The notes: a model not told the origin generated them from the letters alone. DNA of 64,000 bases from Psychrobacter immobilis (GCF_904846285.1 NZ_CAJHAD010000001.1:62001-126000); one strand, 5' to 3'; numbered from the stretch's first letter, positions 1-11,206 are shown. Numbers and translations: made by a program.

Positions 1-2
1 CA

Positions 3-158
3 GCAGCCAATCTAAACCGTGATGAATCCGCTTTACTCATCGCCATGCTGACCAATCCAAAATACTATGAAAGTCATCAAAGCGACAAACGCTTGCGTAA
101 TAAGCAACGTATCATTAAAAAACGAATGAAGAATGCCGTTTTGCCGCAATCGGCTTAA
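3..158 (+). CDS. mtgA: C-terminal end of a probable peptidoglycan glycosyltransferase (partial)
   Basis: An open frame enters from the left edge and stops with TAA at 156-158, giving 51 residues. The visible segment has the pattern ESALLIAMLTNPKYY followed by spaced Arg/Lys residues (LRNKQRIIKKRM). This resembles the end of monofunctional glycosyltransferase (GT51) domains, where A-x-LAA-x-LPNP-x(2)-Y and an R-x(2)-I-x(3)-M helix close the fold. Such enzymes polymerise lipid II glycan strands at the periplasmic face of the inner membrane. Only the last quarter of the domain is present, so the family call is tentative and MtgA is the best guess because nothing follows the domain, unlike bifunctional PBPs. 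Confidence 0.55.
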   Translation, partial: AANLNRDESALLIAMLTNPKYYESHQSDKRLRNKQRIIKKRMKNAVLPQSA

Positions 159-328
159 ATTGCTCGCTTAAACTGTTAGTGATTTTAAATAGCAGTAAGC
201 CTAATTGTGCTATGTTATAGGATATAGAATTAGCCTCTTTAAAAAAATTAGTATAAAAATTTCTTAAGCGGGTTTGAGTATAAAAATAAAAGATGATGGC
301 GTATCGATAACGCTAAAGGAGTGGGAAA

Positions 329-2596
329 ATGGCAGAGATGGACAATAAGTATGAAGTTAATGACAGTATTGATATGAGTATAAAATCTGACAATGAAACA
401 AGCCCAAACTTTATTGAAGTGAGTGACAATTCGACCGATAGTTTAACCGATAGTACGACTAACAGTTTAACTGAGAACCTAACTGAAATTGAGTGGCAAC
501 GTTCAGAAGACGGCAGCTATTCGCCGAGCAGTTATATCAATCGCGATTTCTCTTTACTACAGTTTCATTTGCGGGTTTTAGCACAGGCGGCCAGTCCGCG
601 CCATCCTTTATTAGAGCGGTTGTTTTTCTTAATCATTTTTTCCTCCAATATCGATGAGTTCTTTGAGATTCGCGTTGCCGGTATTATGCAAAAACTCAAT
701 CTAGGCGATGTATCGACCAGTGTCCATGGTATGCGCCCCAGTGAGATTCTTAATGAAATATCAGCAATAACCCATGATGCCATCGATGAGCAATATCGCA
801 TTCTCAATGAAGATATCCTGCCAGCACTTGCTAAAGAAGATATTCGTTATCTAAAACGTGATGAGCTAAATAGCGAGCAATCGGCATGGATGAAGCGCTA
901 TTTTACTGAGCAAGTATCCCCAGTCTTAACTCCCATTAGCATTGACCCTGCGCATCCATTTCCGCGCTTGGTGAATAAAAGCTTAAACTTTATTGCTACC
1001 TTAGAAGGCAAAGATGCCTTTGGCCGCGATATCAATCTAGCGATTGTGCCAGCACCGCGCAGCTTGCCGCGCGTGATTCGTCTGCCTGATGAGCTGACGG
1101 GTGGTAAAGAGCACCATGTGATGCTGTCAGCCGTGATTCATGAACATATTGGTGAGCTATTCCCTGGCATGAATGTCACCGGCTGTCATCAGTTTAGATT
1201 GACACGCAACGCAGATTTAGACCTAGCAGACGATGTCGATGACATTGCCAAGGCCTTAGAAGGCGAGCTTGAAAACCGCCGCTTTGGTGATAAGGTGCGT
1301 TTAGAGGTCACCACTGACTGTCCGACGCCCATTAGTGATTATTTGCTTAATGAGTTTGAGCTGCATGACAATCAATTATACCGCGTCAATGGACCGGTGA
1401 ACCTAACGCGCCTATTGTTTGATTTTAATATTCCAGCGCTGCGTTATCAGCCGTTTACCCATGTCGTACCTAAGCCTTTTCGCCGTGAAGTCGATAAGCT
1501 CGATAAAGCAACCAGTATGTTTGCTGCGATGCGTAAAGGTGATGTCTTGGTTCATCATCCGTTTCATGCGTTTTCACCGATTATTAATTTATTATGGCAG
1601 GCGGCAAGCGACCCAAAAGTATTGGCCATTAAACAAACCTTATATCGTTCGGGTACCAATTCAGAAATCGTCAAAGCCCTAGCGGCAGCAGCGCGTCATG
1701 GTAAAGAGGTGACAGCGGTTATTGAATTACGCGCCCGCTTTGATGAAGCGTCTAATATCGCGGTTGCCAACTATCTACAAGAAGCAGGCGCAGTCGTGGT
1801 TTACGGCATTGTGGGCTACAAGACCCACGCCAAGCTGATGCTCATCGTGCGCCGTGAAGACGATAAGATTCGCCGTTATGTGCATTTAGGCACAGGGAAC
1901 TATCACGCTGCCAATGCCAAAGTTTATACCGATTACGGCTTATTCAGTGCTGACCCTGATATCTCAGAAGACGTGCATAAAATCTTTCAAGAACTGACGG
2001 GAATGGGCAAACCGGCCAATCTGAAAAAGCTCCTGCATGCACCGTTTACTTTGCACGAAAAACTGATGAGCTTTATCGATGATGAAATTGCCCATGCAAA
2101 AGCAGGCAAGCGCGCTCATATCATGGTTAAGGTCAATGCACTGACCGAGCGCCGTCTGATTGATAAATTGTATGATGCGTCGCAAGCAGGAGTTAAGATT
2201 GAGCTAATTTTGCGCTCCATGTGCTGTCTGCGTCCGCAAGTCAAAGGGCTGTCTGAAAATATCACCGTGCGTTCTGTCATCGGGCGCTTTTTGGAGCATA
2301 CGCGCATTTACTATTTCTATAACGATGGGAACGAGCGGCTATATTGCGGCAGTGCTGACTGGATGGATCGCAACTTATTCCATCGCGTCGAGGTGGCATT
2401 TCCTATTGAAGATAAAAAGCTCTTTAAGCAGATTTATGAAGATGGTTTATTGAATTATCTTAAAGACAATGTACAAGCGTGGACGCTTGACGGTAATGGT
2501 GTCTGGCGGCAGACTGAACCTGCCGCAGGCGAGCTGCCGCATATCGCGCAGGAGCATTTATTAAAAGTGATTAACGGCGTTGGTGACCCAGTTTAG
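329..2596 (+). CDS. ppk1: Polyphosphate kinase 1
   Basis: PPK1 reversibly transfers the gamma phosphate of ATP onto polyphosphate. The 755-aa product contains the full PPK1 architecture: an N-terminal helical domain beginning near residue 68 ([16 protein letters not shown]), a head domain, and two phospholipase-D-like catalytic domains. The histidine expected to be phosphorylated lies in YKTHAKL (about H500), and the second conserved histidine is in LEHTRIYYF (about H657). The start is supported by AAAGGAG about 8 nt upstream of the ATG. The product is some 65 residues longer than the usual ~690, because of a Ser/Thr/Asn/Asp-rich, low-complexity N-terminal leader. It stands alone, with its own terminator about 110 nt downstream; no ppx lies beside it. 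Confidence 0.95.
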   Translation: MAEMDNKYEVNDSIDMSIKSDNETSPNFIEVSDNSTDSLTDSTTNSLTENLTEIEWQRSEDGSYSPSSYINRDFSLLQFHLRVLAQAASPRHPLLERLFFLIIFSSNIDEFFEIRVAGIMQKLNLGDVSTSVHGMRPSEILNEISAITHDAIDEQYRILNEDILPALAKEDIRYLKRDELNSEQSAWMKRYFTEQVSPVLTPISIDPAHPFPRLVNKSLNFIATLEGKDAFGRDINLAIVPAPRSLPRVIRLPDELTGGKEHHVMLSAVIHEHIGELFPGMNVTGCHQFRLTRNADLDLADDVDDIAKALEGELENRRFGDKVRLEVTTDCPTPISDYLLNEFELHDNQLYRVNGPVNLTRLLFDFNIPALRYQPFTHVVPKPFRREVDKLDKATSMFAAMRKGDVLVHHPFHAFSPIINLLWQAASDPKVLAIKQTLYRSGTNSEIVKALAAAARHGKEVTAVIELRARFDEASNIAVANYLQEAGAVVVYGIVGYKTHAKLMLIVRREDDKIRRYVHLGTGNYHAANAKVYTDYGLFSADPDISEDVHKIFQELTGMGKPANLKKLLHAPFTLHEKLMSFIDDEIAHAKAGKRAHIMVKVNALTERRLIDKLYDASQAGVKIELILRSMCCLRPQVKGLSENITVRSVIGRFLEHTRIYYFYNDGNERLYCGSADWMDRNLFHRVEVAFPIEDKKLFKQIYEDGLLNYLKDNVQAWTLDGNGVWRQTEPAAGELPHIAQEHLLKVINGVGDPV

Positions 2597-2942
2597 AAGA
2601 ATCGTTTTAACTACGGCTTTGCTAGCTTTGGTTAATTAGTTGTATCTTTGATTAAACTAAATAGCATTAACCTTTAACATTCTCAAACGAATTATTTTGA
2701 CTAAAAGCCAAGCGTGGATATAACCTACGCTTGGCTTTTTCGTGTTAATCGTATTTATTAGGAATAATAATAAGCAGTATAAAAACGAAACATGCGTTAC
2801 AAAATGTCTGGTAACCTCACATTTATTCACACATTGATACCGCAGTACACTGGTGAGCAGTGGAAAATTCTCCTTATAATTGATGCAAGGCTCACAATTT
2901 ACAAAGAGTTTTTCATCAATTATAAAAAACAGGACACTAATC
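2597..2942. other. Intergenic region, no gene seen
   Basis: 346 bp between ppk1 and the first small acidic gene. It holds one strong intrinsic terminator (listed separately). The open frame on the minus strand here has no ribosome-binding site and looks like a chance reading frame. No clear promoter for the downstream gene was found. Confidence 0.5.
2703..2741 (+). terminator. Intrinsic terminator after ppk1
   Basis: Arms AAAAGCCAAGCGT and ACGCTTGGCTTTT are perfectly complementary over 13 bp, with an 11-nt loop, followed by a short T run. The flanking A and T tracts make it usable in both directions. Confidence 0.85.
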
Positions 2943-3113
2943 ATGAGTAGTACTAATAACGATACCTCAGATATTAAAAAAGCAGCTGAGCAAGCAGACA
3001 GTCAGCAAATCGAAAAAAACCTAGCAGATAATAAGCAAGTCAATGTGCCGGAGAAATTGAGTGAAGAAGAACAGACTTCTTTTATCGACGATGACTTACG
3101 TACTGATAAGTAA
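2943..3113 (+). CDS. Small acidic hydrophilic protein (56 aa), unknown function
   Basis: Unrecognised. The start chosen is ATG 2943, preceded by AGGACA; the longer upstream frame has no ribosome-binding site. The 56-residue product is strongly acidic (14 Asp/Glu against 7 Lys/Arg). It lacks Cys and Trp and has a single Phe, so it is probably disordered or partly helical. It contains no signal peptide or membrane segment. It is the first of three consecutive same-strand genes (2943-3932) encoding small, very hydrophilic proteins, each with its own ribosome-binding site and 90-105 bp spacers. The shared composition suggests related roles such as stress protection, but that is a guess from composition only. 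Confidence 0.6.
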   Translation: MSSTNNDTSDIKKAAEQADSQQIEKNLADNKQVNVPEKLSEEEQTSFIDDDLRTDK

Positions 3114-3203
3114 TATTACTTTAGTAATAAGTAAATGAGCATGGATTACCTAATAATTTAACACTTAAATAATATTCTAAACCATAAATGCGAGGGACGC
3201 GCT

Positions 3204-3455
3204 ATGCCAGACAATACTCGACCAAACAATGAAGAAGCGGTACCTGTCCGTGATCCAGCAGCCTTACATCCAGACAATGCACCAGACAGTTACGAAGGTC
3301 GTAAACACGAGCCCGATATCGATGGACCACAGCAGAAATCACAGGAAACGGACGAGATATATTCCGATCCTCGTAAGGAAGAGAATTTACCAGATGGCGG
3401 TAAGAATGTAGCAGACTTAAATGCTTATGATTTATCCCAAAAAGGCAATGAATAG
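3204..3455 (+). CDS. Small hydrophilic protein (83 aa), unknown function
   Basis: Unrecognised. It begins at an ATG preceded by GCGAGGGA. The protein is rich in Asp, Glu, Pro, Asn and Gln, with no Cys or Trp and almost no aliphatic stretches, so it is expected to be disordered. Near the C-terminus it has the segment GGKNVADLNAYDLSQ, which resembles SAGINDLNRYANV in the next gene; a Gly-x-Asn-x-DLN-x-Tyr core seems to be shared. Second member of the three-gene set of acidic small proteins. An overlapping +1 frame inside it (3229-3411) is a shadow. Confidence 0.6.
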   Translation: MPDNTRPNNEEAVPVRDPAALHPDNAPDSYEGRKHEPDIDGPQQKSQETDEIYSDPRKEENLPDGGKNVADLNAYDLSQKGNE

Positions 3456-3560
3456 CATTTGGTAGGTTTTTAACAAACTATTTAAGTAATTGATTTTAGA
3501 AATTCAGTAAAAATAATAATAACGATAATCACAACAATTAAAAATGACAAGGACACCATA

Positions 3561-3932
3561 ATGCAAAATGAGAAGATGCAAACCAAAGATCCAGCGTTAA
3601 CCAAAACGCGGATTGATGACTCTGATGTTAATACACTTAATACTCACACATCTGATGTTCACACTGAAATAGAAAATAGCATTACTGAGAATAAAGGTAC
3701 CGATACCTTTAAAGAAGGCGTGATAAATTCAGAGCACGTCAATGACAATGACAACCCTGCGCGTCAGCCAGATCGACGTGACCAAGATGGCAATGCTTTT
3801 GACGAAGGCATCAATGAGCATACGATTGTGGGTAGTACTCCTAAAAGCGCAGGTATCAATGACTTAAACCGCTATGCAAATGTTGATAATGCCCAAACCC
3901 GTGTCTTAAATCCTGATGAAAAAGATTCTTAA
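3561..3932 (+). CDS. Small acidic hydrophilic protein (123 aa), unknown function
   Basis: Unrecognised. ATG 3561 is preceded by ACAAGGACACC, a good ribosome-binding site. The product is dominated by Asp, Asn, Thr, Glu and Lys, with no Cys or Trp and no hydrophobic segment, and is probably intrinsically disordered. The C-terminal third carries SAGINDLNRYANV, similar to the end of the preceding 83-aa protein. It closes the three-gene set: a strong terminator follows 31 bp after the stop. The set might be one transcription unit reading to that terminator; no internal terminators are seen between the three genes. Confidence 0.6.
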   Translation: MQNEKMQTKDPALTKTRIDDSDVNTLNTHTSDVHTEIENSITENKGTDTFKEGVINSEHVNDNDNPARQPDRRDQDGNAFDEGINEHTIVGSTPKSAGINDLNRYANVDNAQTRVLNPDEKDS

Positions 3933-3962
3933 TAGTTAGATTTTAGGTATTAAGTCAAAAAT

Positions 3963-4017
3963 AAAAAGGTGCTTCCATCAGTTGATAAGAGTATCGCTGA
4001 TTGCAGCACCTTTTTTT
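3963..4017. terminator. Bidirectional terminator between the acidic-protein genes and miaE
   Basis: A-rich AAAAAGGTGCT pairs with AGCACCTTTTTTT across a ~30-nt loop. A and T tracts on the two sides serve the converging genes. Confidence 0.7.
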
Positions 4018-4063
4018 AATGATTATTTATAGCTATTAAGAGCTCAAATAAAATTAATAAAAA

Positions 4064-4777
4064 CTAAGCCGGTTCACCGCTATGAAAACGCAGCTCAGTA
4101 TCTGGGCTCGATATCAGCTCCGCTTCTACCGCTTTAAAAAACGCCACGCGCTCGTCGATATTATCCTCTGACAATGACTGCGCCAATGCCAGATAATCTT
4201 CAAAATGACGGCTTTCTGATTTAAGTAAGTAGCGATAATATTTCGCCAAACGCTCATCGTTGATGACTTCAGCCAATGCAGCAAAACGCTCACAAGAACG
4301 CGCTTCAATAAACGCCCCGATAATCAATACATCTATCATCGCTGCTGGCTCGTAGGTACGTTTATGTTTCAGCATACCTTTAGCATAACGTCCGGCACTT
4401 AGATATCTCCACTCTTGCCCGCGCTCATTCATGATGCCGAGCACCTGCTCATAATGCAGCATCTCCTCGCGTATCAACTGCGCCAATTTACGTTGTAAAT
4501 CATAAGAAAACTCATAGCGAAATAATAAGTTCATTGCTGTACCAGCCGCTTTTTTTTCACAATTGGCATGATCTTGAATGATTAATGGCAAGTCAGCAAT
4601 GGCGGCATTTACCCACGCTTGTGTGGTTCGCGCACCTAAAAATTCATAAATAGGGGATAAATCGACCTTTATAGGCGTTCGTAATTGCGCAATATCGACA
4701 CTGTCTTCTTGATTGTTTTCTTCTTGAGCGCCATTTTCTTGGGTTAAAGTTGCAAGGTTTTGTGTATTGATAGTCAT
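4064..4777 (-). CDS. miaE: tRNA 2-methylthio-N6-isopentenyladenosine hydroxylase
   Basis: MiaE is a non-haem di-iron monooxygenase that hydroxylates the isopentenyl group of ms2i6A37 in tRNAs reading UNN codons. The 237-aa protein shows the family signatures on a four-helix ferritin-like core: DHANCEKKAA (E74), REEMLHYEQV (E105, H108), FIEARSCERF (E158/E163) and SESRHFEDYL (E188, H191). These give the paired E and E-x2-H iron ligands. The first ~35 residues, rich in Gln/Glu/Asn, lie outside the domain. An internal start cannot be excluded, but the ATG used is in good context. It is a single gene convergent with the acidic small proteins and shares their terminator. Confidence 0.9.
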   Translation of the reverse strand: MTINTQNLATLTQENGAQEENNQEDSVDIAQLRTPIKVDLSPIYEFLGARTTQAWVNAAIADLPLIIQDHANCEKKAAGTAMNLLFRYEFSYDLQRKLAQLIREEMLHYEQVLGIMNERGQEWRYLSAGRYAKGMLKHKRTYEPAAMIDVLIIGAFIEARSCERFAALAEVINDERLAKYYRYLLKSESRHFEDYLALAQSLSEDNIDERVAFFKAVEAELISSPDTELRFHSGEPA

Positions 4778-4890
4778 AGTTTTATTGGGCTTTATTGAGT
4801 AGTTGTAAGACAGCGTTTATTGGATAATGATAAAAAGGTCTGAAAATAAATAAGTCTGCTATAGTCGATTCAACTTGAAAAGAATACATG

Positions 4891-4965
4891 GCTGTTGGGA
4901 TAAATTTTACGAAGCATCGAAAAGTGCGAAGCGCACAGCAAGCAAGAAAAATTTATCCCAGCAGC
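4891..4965. repeat. Nested palindromic element
   Basis: Outer arms at 4891-4908 and 4948-4965 are complementary over 18 positions with one G-T wobble; their core is TGGGATAAATTTT against AAAATTTATCCCA. Between them sits a second hairpin, GTGCG-AAG-CGCAC (4924-4936). This cruciform-like arrangement resembles a dispersed intergenic repeat or tiny MITE. No second copy was noticed in the window. There is no T-run, so it is not an ordinary terminator. Confidence 0.55.
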
Positions 4966-5326
4966 AGGCTATTTTTAACGTGCCTTTTTTATATTGGACT
5001 GACTATATAACGGCAAATATCTTTAATAGCATTTGGCATGATGGATCATTTGACGTGTTTGGTACTTTTAAACGCCTTAGCTTAATAGATAACCGTTAAG
5101 CATAAATTACTATGGTAATGATTACTTACAGTTTATCCATCGTTTCCATCATTGTGCTTAAACAAGGCGTTTATAGCATCTAAAGCCATACGTCTTATAG
5201 GGTATCATTTATCTACAGCCTAAGTATTTACTTGCTGAATGATGTTTCCTTGTTTATTTCATTATTTGATAGTAGGATGAGATTTTGCTTTTGGGACATT
5301 CTGTCTTACTATTGATTGCTAATGAG

Positions 5327-5354
5327 TAGTTGATACTCAGCATTATATCAACTA
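5327..5354. promoter_or_regulatory. Perfect dyad upstream of glcB
   Basis: TAGTTGATA and TATCAACTA form a perfect 9-bp inverted repeat with a 10-bp spacer, about 140 bp upstream of the glcB start. The geometry suits a dimeric regulator such as a LysR-type protein, but no specific regulator can be named. Confidence 0.35.
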
Positions 5355-5373
5355 TCCATGCTATCGCAAAAAG

Positions 5374-5390
5374 TAAGGTTTATCACCTTA
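5374..5390. promoter_or_regulatory. Short dyad upstream of glcB
   Basis: TAAGGT-TTATC-ACCTTA is a perfect 6-bp inverted repeat about 100 bp before the glcB start. It is a possible operator and could also be chance. Confidence 0.25.
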
Positions 5391-5491
5391 GTATTTGCTT
5401 AAAGCTGGTCTAAATAGTAGCAACTTAGATTTTAATTGCCATAGTAGTAACCCGGGATTAAAACACTTCACGAACAGATAAGGATAACAAT

Positions 5492-7690
5492 ATGAGCCAG
5501 TCTTCTAACGCCAATCGTATTCAGAAGGGCATTCTTGCCATCGATAAGCAGATGTTCGATTTTATTGAAAACGAAGTGCTGCCGAAAGTCGGTGTGGATT
5601 CAGACAGTTATTGGTCAGGTTTTGAAAAGGTCATTAAGGAGTTTACGCCGCGTAATAAAGCGCTGCTTGCGACCCGTGACAAAATCCAAGCCCAGATTGA
5701 TCAATGGCATCTAGACAATCCTGCCAAAGACGGCGACATTGACTATCCTACCTATAAAGCGTTTTTACAAGAAATTGGCTATCTGTTACCAGAAGGCGAA
5801 GATTTCAAAGTCAGCACCCAAAACGTCGATGACGAGATTGCCCATATCGCAGGACCGCAGTTAGTCGTACCCGTACGTAACGCGCGCTATGCATTGAACG
5901 CGACAAACGCTCGTTGGGGCAGCTTATATGATGCCTTGTATGGCACAGACGTGATCAGCGATGAAAATGGTCAAGAAGCAAAAGGTGGCTACAACCCAAC
6001 TCGCGGCGCTGCTGTCGTCGCCTATGCCAAAAAATTCTTAGATGAAAACTTTGCCCTAGCCTCAGGTTCATACAACGATGCAACCGGCTTTAAAGTTGTC
6101 GATGGCAAGCTTGAAGTGCTACAAGGTGATACCAGCACTGAGCTAAAAAATGCTACTCAGTTTGCAGGTTTTGTCGGTGATGCAGCAAGCCCAACCGGTA
6201 TCTTATTAAAGAATAATAACTTACACGCTGAAATTCAAATCGATGGCAGCCATCCAGTCGGTAAAGACGATCCAGCCAATATTAAAGACGTGCTATTAGA
6301 ATCAGCCATTACAGCGATTCAAGATTGTGAAGATTCAATCGCTGCGGTCGATGCTGAAGAAAAAGTGGAAGTCTATCGCAACTGGTTTGGTTTGATGAAT
6401 GGCGATTTGCAAGAAACTTTCGAAAAAGGCGGCAAAACCCGTACGCGTAAACAAAACCCAGACCGTGAATACACCACACCAGATGGCGGTACACTTACCT
6501 TACCAGGTCGTTCGTTACTATTAATTCGTAACGTTGGGCATTTGATGCAAAACCCTGCGATCTTAGTCGATTTGGGTAATGGTCAAGAAGAGATCTTTGA
6601 AGGCTTAATGGATGGTTTGATTACACCGCTACTATCTTTAAACGATTTAAAAGGTAATAACCAGCTATCAAACTCGCGTAAAGGTTCGATGTATATCGTT
6701 AAACCAAAAATGCATGGTCCTGAAGAAGTCAAAATGGCGAACGACTTGTTTAATGCCTCAGAAGACTTATTGGGCTTAGAACGTAATACCCTTAAAATCG
6801 GTATCATGGACGAAGAGCGCCGTATGACGGTCAACCTAAAAGAAGCGATTCGCCAAGCCAAAGAGCGCGTTATCTTTATTAATACCGGCTTCTTAGATCG
6901 TACCGGTGATGAGATGCATACCAGCATGAACGCCGGACCTTTCGTACGTAAAGGCGATATGAAGTCAGAAGCATGGCAGCCAGCTTATGAGCAGTGGAAC
7001 GTCGATATCGGTTTAGAGACGGGTCTACAAGGTCACGCTCAGATTGGTAAAGGCATGTGGGCGAAGCCTGATGAGATGAAAGAGATGATTGAAACCAAAG
7101 CCGCGCATCCACAAGCGGGGGCTAGCACAGCGTGGGTACCATCACCAACGGGCGCCACCTTACACAGCATGCATTATCATCAAGTGAATGTCGCTGAGGT
7201 CCAAGACAAGCTAAAATCACGCGAGCGTGCCAGCTTAGATGACATCTTGACCATTCCATTGGCAAAAAACACCAACTGGACGGAAGAAGAGAAGCAGCAA
7301 GAGCTTGATAATAATGCTCAAGGCATCTTAGGTTATGTCGTACGCTGGGTAAACCAAGGCGTTGGTTGCTCTAAAGTACCTGATATTAATGATGTGGGTC
7401 TAATGGAAGACCGCGCGACACTGCGTATCTCAAGCCAGCATATCGCTAACTGGTTGCATCATGGCGTGGTGAGTGAAGAGCAAGTCATGGAAACCATGAA
7501 GCGCATGGCAAAGGTCGTCGATGAGCAAAATGCTGACGATAATGGCTATCAGACAATGGCTAACAACCTTGAGCACTCTTATGCCTTCAAAGCCGCCTGT
7601 GATTTGGTCTTTAAAGGTCGTGAGCAGCCAAGTGGTTACACCGAGCCATTATTGCATCAAGCACGCCTTGATTTAAAAGCTCATTCTTAA
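5492..7690 (+). CDS. glcB: Malate synthase G
   Basis: Condenses glyoxylate with acetyl-CoA to malate, the second step of the glyoxylate shunt. The 732-aa length matches the G isoform (about 720-730 residues) rather than the ~530-aa A isoform. Hallmarks include the N-terminal helical clasp, the [23 protein letters not shown] segment, the TIM-barrel segment [31 protein letters not shown] sequence ([15 protein letters not shown]), and [14 protein letters not shown]. The ATG is preceded by ATAAGGATAA. Its partner aceA is about 22 kb away, so the shunt genes are not an operon here. Two terminators follow. Confidence 0.96.
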   Translation: MSQSSNANRIQKGILAIDKQMFDFIENEVLPKVGVDSDSYWSGFEKVIKEFTPRNKALLATRDKIQAQIDQWHLDNPAKDGDIDYPTYKAFLQEIGYLLPEGEDFKVSTQNVDDEIAHIAGPQLVVPVRNARYALNATNARWGSLYDALYGTDVISDENGQEAKGGYNPTRGAAVVAYAKKFLDENFALASGSYNDATGFKVVDGKLEVLQGDTSTELKNATQFAGFVGDAASPTGILLKNNNLHAEIQIDGSHPVGKDDPANIKDVLLESAITAIQDCEDSIAAVDAEEKVEVYRNWFGLMNGDLQETFEKGGKTRTRKQNPDREYTTPDGGTLTLPGRSLLLIRNVGHLMQNPAILVDLGNGQEEIFEGLMDGLITPLLSLNDLKGNNQLSNSRKGSMYIVKPKMHGPEEVKMANDLFNASEDLLGLERNTLKIGIMDEERRMTVNLKEAIRQAKERVIFINTGFLDRTGDEMHTSMNAGPFVRKGDMKSEAWQPAYEQWNVDIGLETGLQGHAQIGKGMWAKPDEMKEMIETKAAHPQAGASTAWVPSPTGATLHSMHYHQVNVAEVQDKLKSRERASLDDILTIPLAKNTNWTEEEKQQELDNNAQGILGYVVRWVNQGVGCSKVPDINDVGLMEDRATLRISSQHIANWLHHGVVSEEQVMETMKRMAKVVDEQNADDNGYQTMANNLEHSYAFKAACDLVFKGREQPSGYTEPLLHQARLDLKAHS

Positions 7691-7758
7691 ATCGATCTAG
7701 CTATATTTTTGATTAAATAATAGGGCTAGCGTTGTTGGTTATTAGCAGACTTTGCTTT

Positions 7759-7790
7759 AGAGCTACTTATCAATGCATAAGTAGCTCTTT
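7759..7790 (+). terminator. Terminator after glcB
   Basis: AGAGCTACTTAT and ATAAGTAGCTCT form a perfect 12-bp stem around a 6-nt loop, followed by a short T stretch. Confidence 0.75.
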
Positions 7791-7856
7791 ATTGCTTAGG
7801 TCTTAATGAGCCTGTCAAAGACAGTTTATAGTATTATTACTGATATTTATCAGTGC

Positions 7857-7895
7857 TACCCTTATTTGCCTATGGCGAATAGGGGTATTTTTTTT
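7857..7895 (+). terminator. Second terminator before the porin gene
   Basis: TACCCTTATTTGCC pairs imperfectly with GGCGAATAGGGGTA and is followed by eight T residues. Confidence 0.75.
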
Positions 7896-7974
7896 GCCAT
7901 TATTTAAACACAGGTTAAACCTCATAGCGAGCATGGCTTTTAAGATTTTTTATTATTTAAGGCTTAAAAATATG

Positions 7975-8002
7975 TTGCAAATTATGTCAAAGTTGTTATG
8001 CT
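7975..8002 (+). promoter_or_regulatory. Possible porin promoter
   Basis: TTGCAA (7975-7980), a 16-bp spacer, and TATGCT (7997-8002). This is a fair sigma70 match in an AT-rich region and is not decisive. Confidence 0.3.
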
Positions 8003-8267
8003 TGTACTCGAAGTATGAGTTTGGTAACGGATGTTACGCAACAGAGCGATAAAGACCAGCATTTACATGGCAGTTACGATTTTGATCCCAGTTATGTAAG
8101 TCATGGTTCTTTTCATCTTACGGTAATAGAACTTCGCCACACTTGTTTCTGACTAATCTCGGTAGCCAGTTACACATTATATCTTTGAGGATTTGTGACG
8201 ATACCATTTTGGGCACCGGCTAATAATAGCTCGCTCATTACTAAAATTGTAAAGTGGAGATACCCCC

Positions 8268-9317
8268 ATGAAAAAACTACTTTTAGCTACAGCAATCGCT
8301 GCCCTATCTGTATCTGCAGCAAACGCCGCACCGACTGTTTACGGTAAAGCTTTTTTAGCTATGGATTATGTTAATGCTGAGTTTGATGGCCCTGGTGGCA
8401 ACATGTATGATGAAGACACAGTAGAAATCAACTCTCATGCTTCACGTATCGGTCTTAAAGGCTCTGAAGCCATGACAGCTAACACTGACGTTATCTATCG
8501 CTTAGAGTATGGCACAAAGATTGATGGTGATAGCAATGGTTTCACTAACCGTGATACATATCTTGGCGTAAACAACAAACAATTTGGTGAGTTCCGTGTT
8601 GGTAAAAACCAATCAACCCTAGCTCGTATTGATAACGTTGTTGTAAACCAAGGTTATTTTGATAACTTAGGTCAGACTAAAAACGAGAATGCAGTTGTTT
8701 CAGCGTTAAACATGGCTGATAGTAACCGTATCCCAAGCTCAATCATCTGGACTGCACCTAAGTATGACGGTCTACCATTACAATTGTCAGCTATGTATAG
8801 CTCTGATGATGCTAACGGCAATGATAACTCTGGCTTTGGCGTTGCAATGTTATTTGACCAAGGTACAGGCTTCACTGCTGGCTTAGCGTATGACAAAGAT
8901 CAAAATATTGAAGGTGATATCATTCGTGGTACTGCTACTGTAGATCTAGGCAAATACATGGCAGCTCCAGTAACGTTAGGTGCGCTATACCAAGTAGGTG
9001 ATTACGACTACGGTAATGCTAAAGAAAAAGGTTTGGTAATTAGTGGTGAGATGGGCTTAACTAACTTCGCTCGTCCAGCATCTGTTTACGCACAGTATAA
9101 CAAAACTGATAATTTAGACGGTTTAGATAACGCTGATTCAAATCAAATCGTTGTTGGTGGCAAATACTTCTACAAAGACAATATCATTGCTCATGCCTAT
9201 GCAGGCATGAATAAAGCTGATAAGGTTCCAGCTTATGATTTAGTTACTGCTGGTAGTACTGTAAGAGGCGACGCTGATGTATTCGTCATTGGTACTGGTC
9301 TAGAATACTTATTCTAG
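8268..9317 (+). CDS. General outer-membrane porin
   Basis: A 349-aa trimeric-type porin expected to form water-filled beta-barrel channels in the outer membrane. The N-terminus is a signal peptide (MKKLLLATAIAALSVSAANA) with cleavage after ANA or ANAA. The mature protein opens with TVYGKAFLAMDYV, typical of proteobacterial porins, and shows alternating amphipathic beta strands. It contains the DSNRIPSSIIWTAPKYDGL segment and ends in an aromatic residue (GLEYLF), the signal read by the BAM complex. GTGGAG lies just upstream of the ATG. It is monocistronic, with its own terminator and a long upstream region. The substrate cannot be deduced. Confidence 0.92.
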   Translation: MKKLLLATAIAALSVSAANAAPTVYGKAFLAMDYVNAEFDGPGGNMYDEDTVEINSHASRIGLKGSEAMTANTDVIYRLEYGTKIDGDSNGFTNRDTYLGVNNKQFGEFRVGKNQSTLARIDNVVVNQGYFDNLGQTKNENAVVSALNMADSNRIPSSIIWTAPKYDGLPLQLSAMYSSDDANGNDNSGFGVAMLFDQGTGFTAGLAYDKDQNIEGDIIRGTATVDLGKYMAAPVTLGALYQVGDYDYGNAKEKGLVISGEMGLTNFARPASVYAQYNKTDNLDGLDNADSNQIVVGGKYFYKDNIIAHAYAGMNKADKVPAYDLVTAGSTVRGDADVFVIGTGLEYLF

Positions 9318-9340
9318 TATGAACTAGAAACTGACTCTAA

Positions 9341-9369
9341 AAAAACTCATCCTTCGGGGTGAGTTTTTT
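9341..9369 (+). terminator. Terminator after the porin gene
   Basis: AAAAACTCATCC-TTCG-GGGTGAGTTTTTT: a stable stem capped by a TTCG tetraloop, followed by T residues. Confidence 0.9.
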
Positions 9370-9448
9370 GTTGTGACCTTTTTAAAGCTGCAGTGGGGTA
9401 TAATAGCTATGTATTTACGACGACGCCCTTATGACAATTAAGCGTTAA

Positions 9449-11176
<1,728 letters not shown>

Positions 11177-11206
11177 TCTGTATCTTACGACAGCTTGATA
11201 GTGATG

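Larger units (their letters stand above)
4778..5491. other. 714-bp intergenic region without a credible gene
   Basis: This region separates miaE and glcB, which are transcribed divergently. It contains a nested palindrome (4891-4965) and two smaller dyads (5327-5354 and 5374-5390), listed separately. A 74-codon frame at 4875-5099 runs through the palindrome and has no ribosome-binding site, so it is not accepted. The glcB promoter must lie here, but no -35/-10 pair stands out. Confidence 0.5.
7691..8267. other. 577-bp intergenic region upstream of the porin
   Basis: After the two terminators behind glcB, about 370 bp precede the porin gene. A possible promoter lies at 7975-8002, which would give a leader of about 260 nt. 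A small hairpin GTAAC-GGAT-GTTAC sits within it near 8023. Long porin leaders are common small-RNA targets, but nothing here proves that. Confidence 0.4.

Noticed and set aside
2657-2944. 95-codon minus-strand frame
   Set aside because: It covers the ppk1 terminator, lacks a ribosome-binding site, and overlaps the start of the first acidic gene.
4875-5099. 74-codon open frame in the miaE-glcB spacer
   Set aside because: It runs through a palindromic element and has no ribosome-binding site. The product has no sensible pattern.
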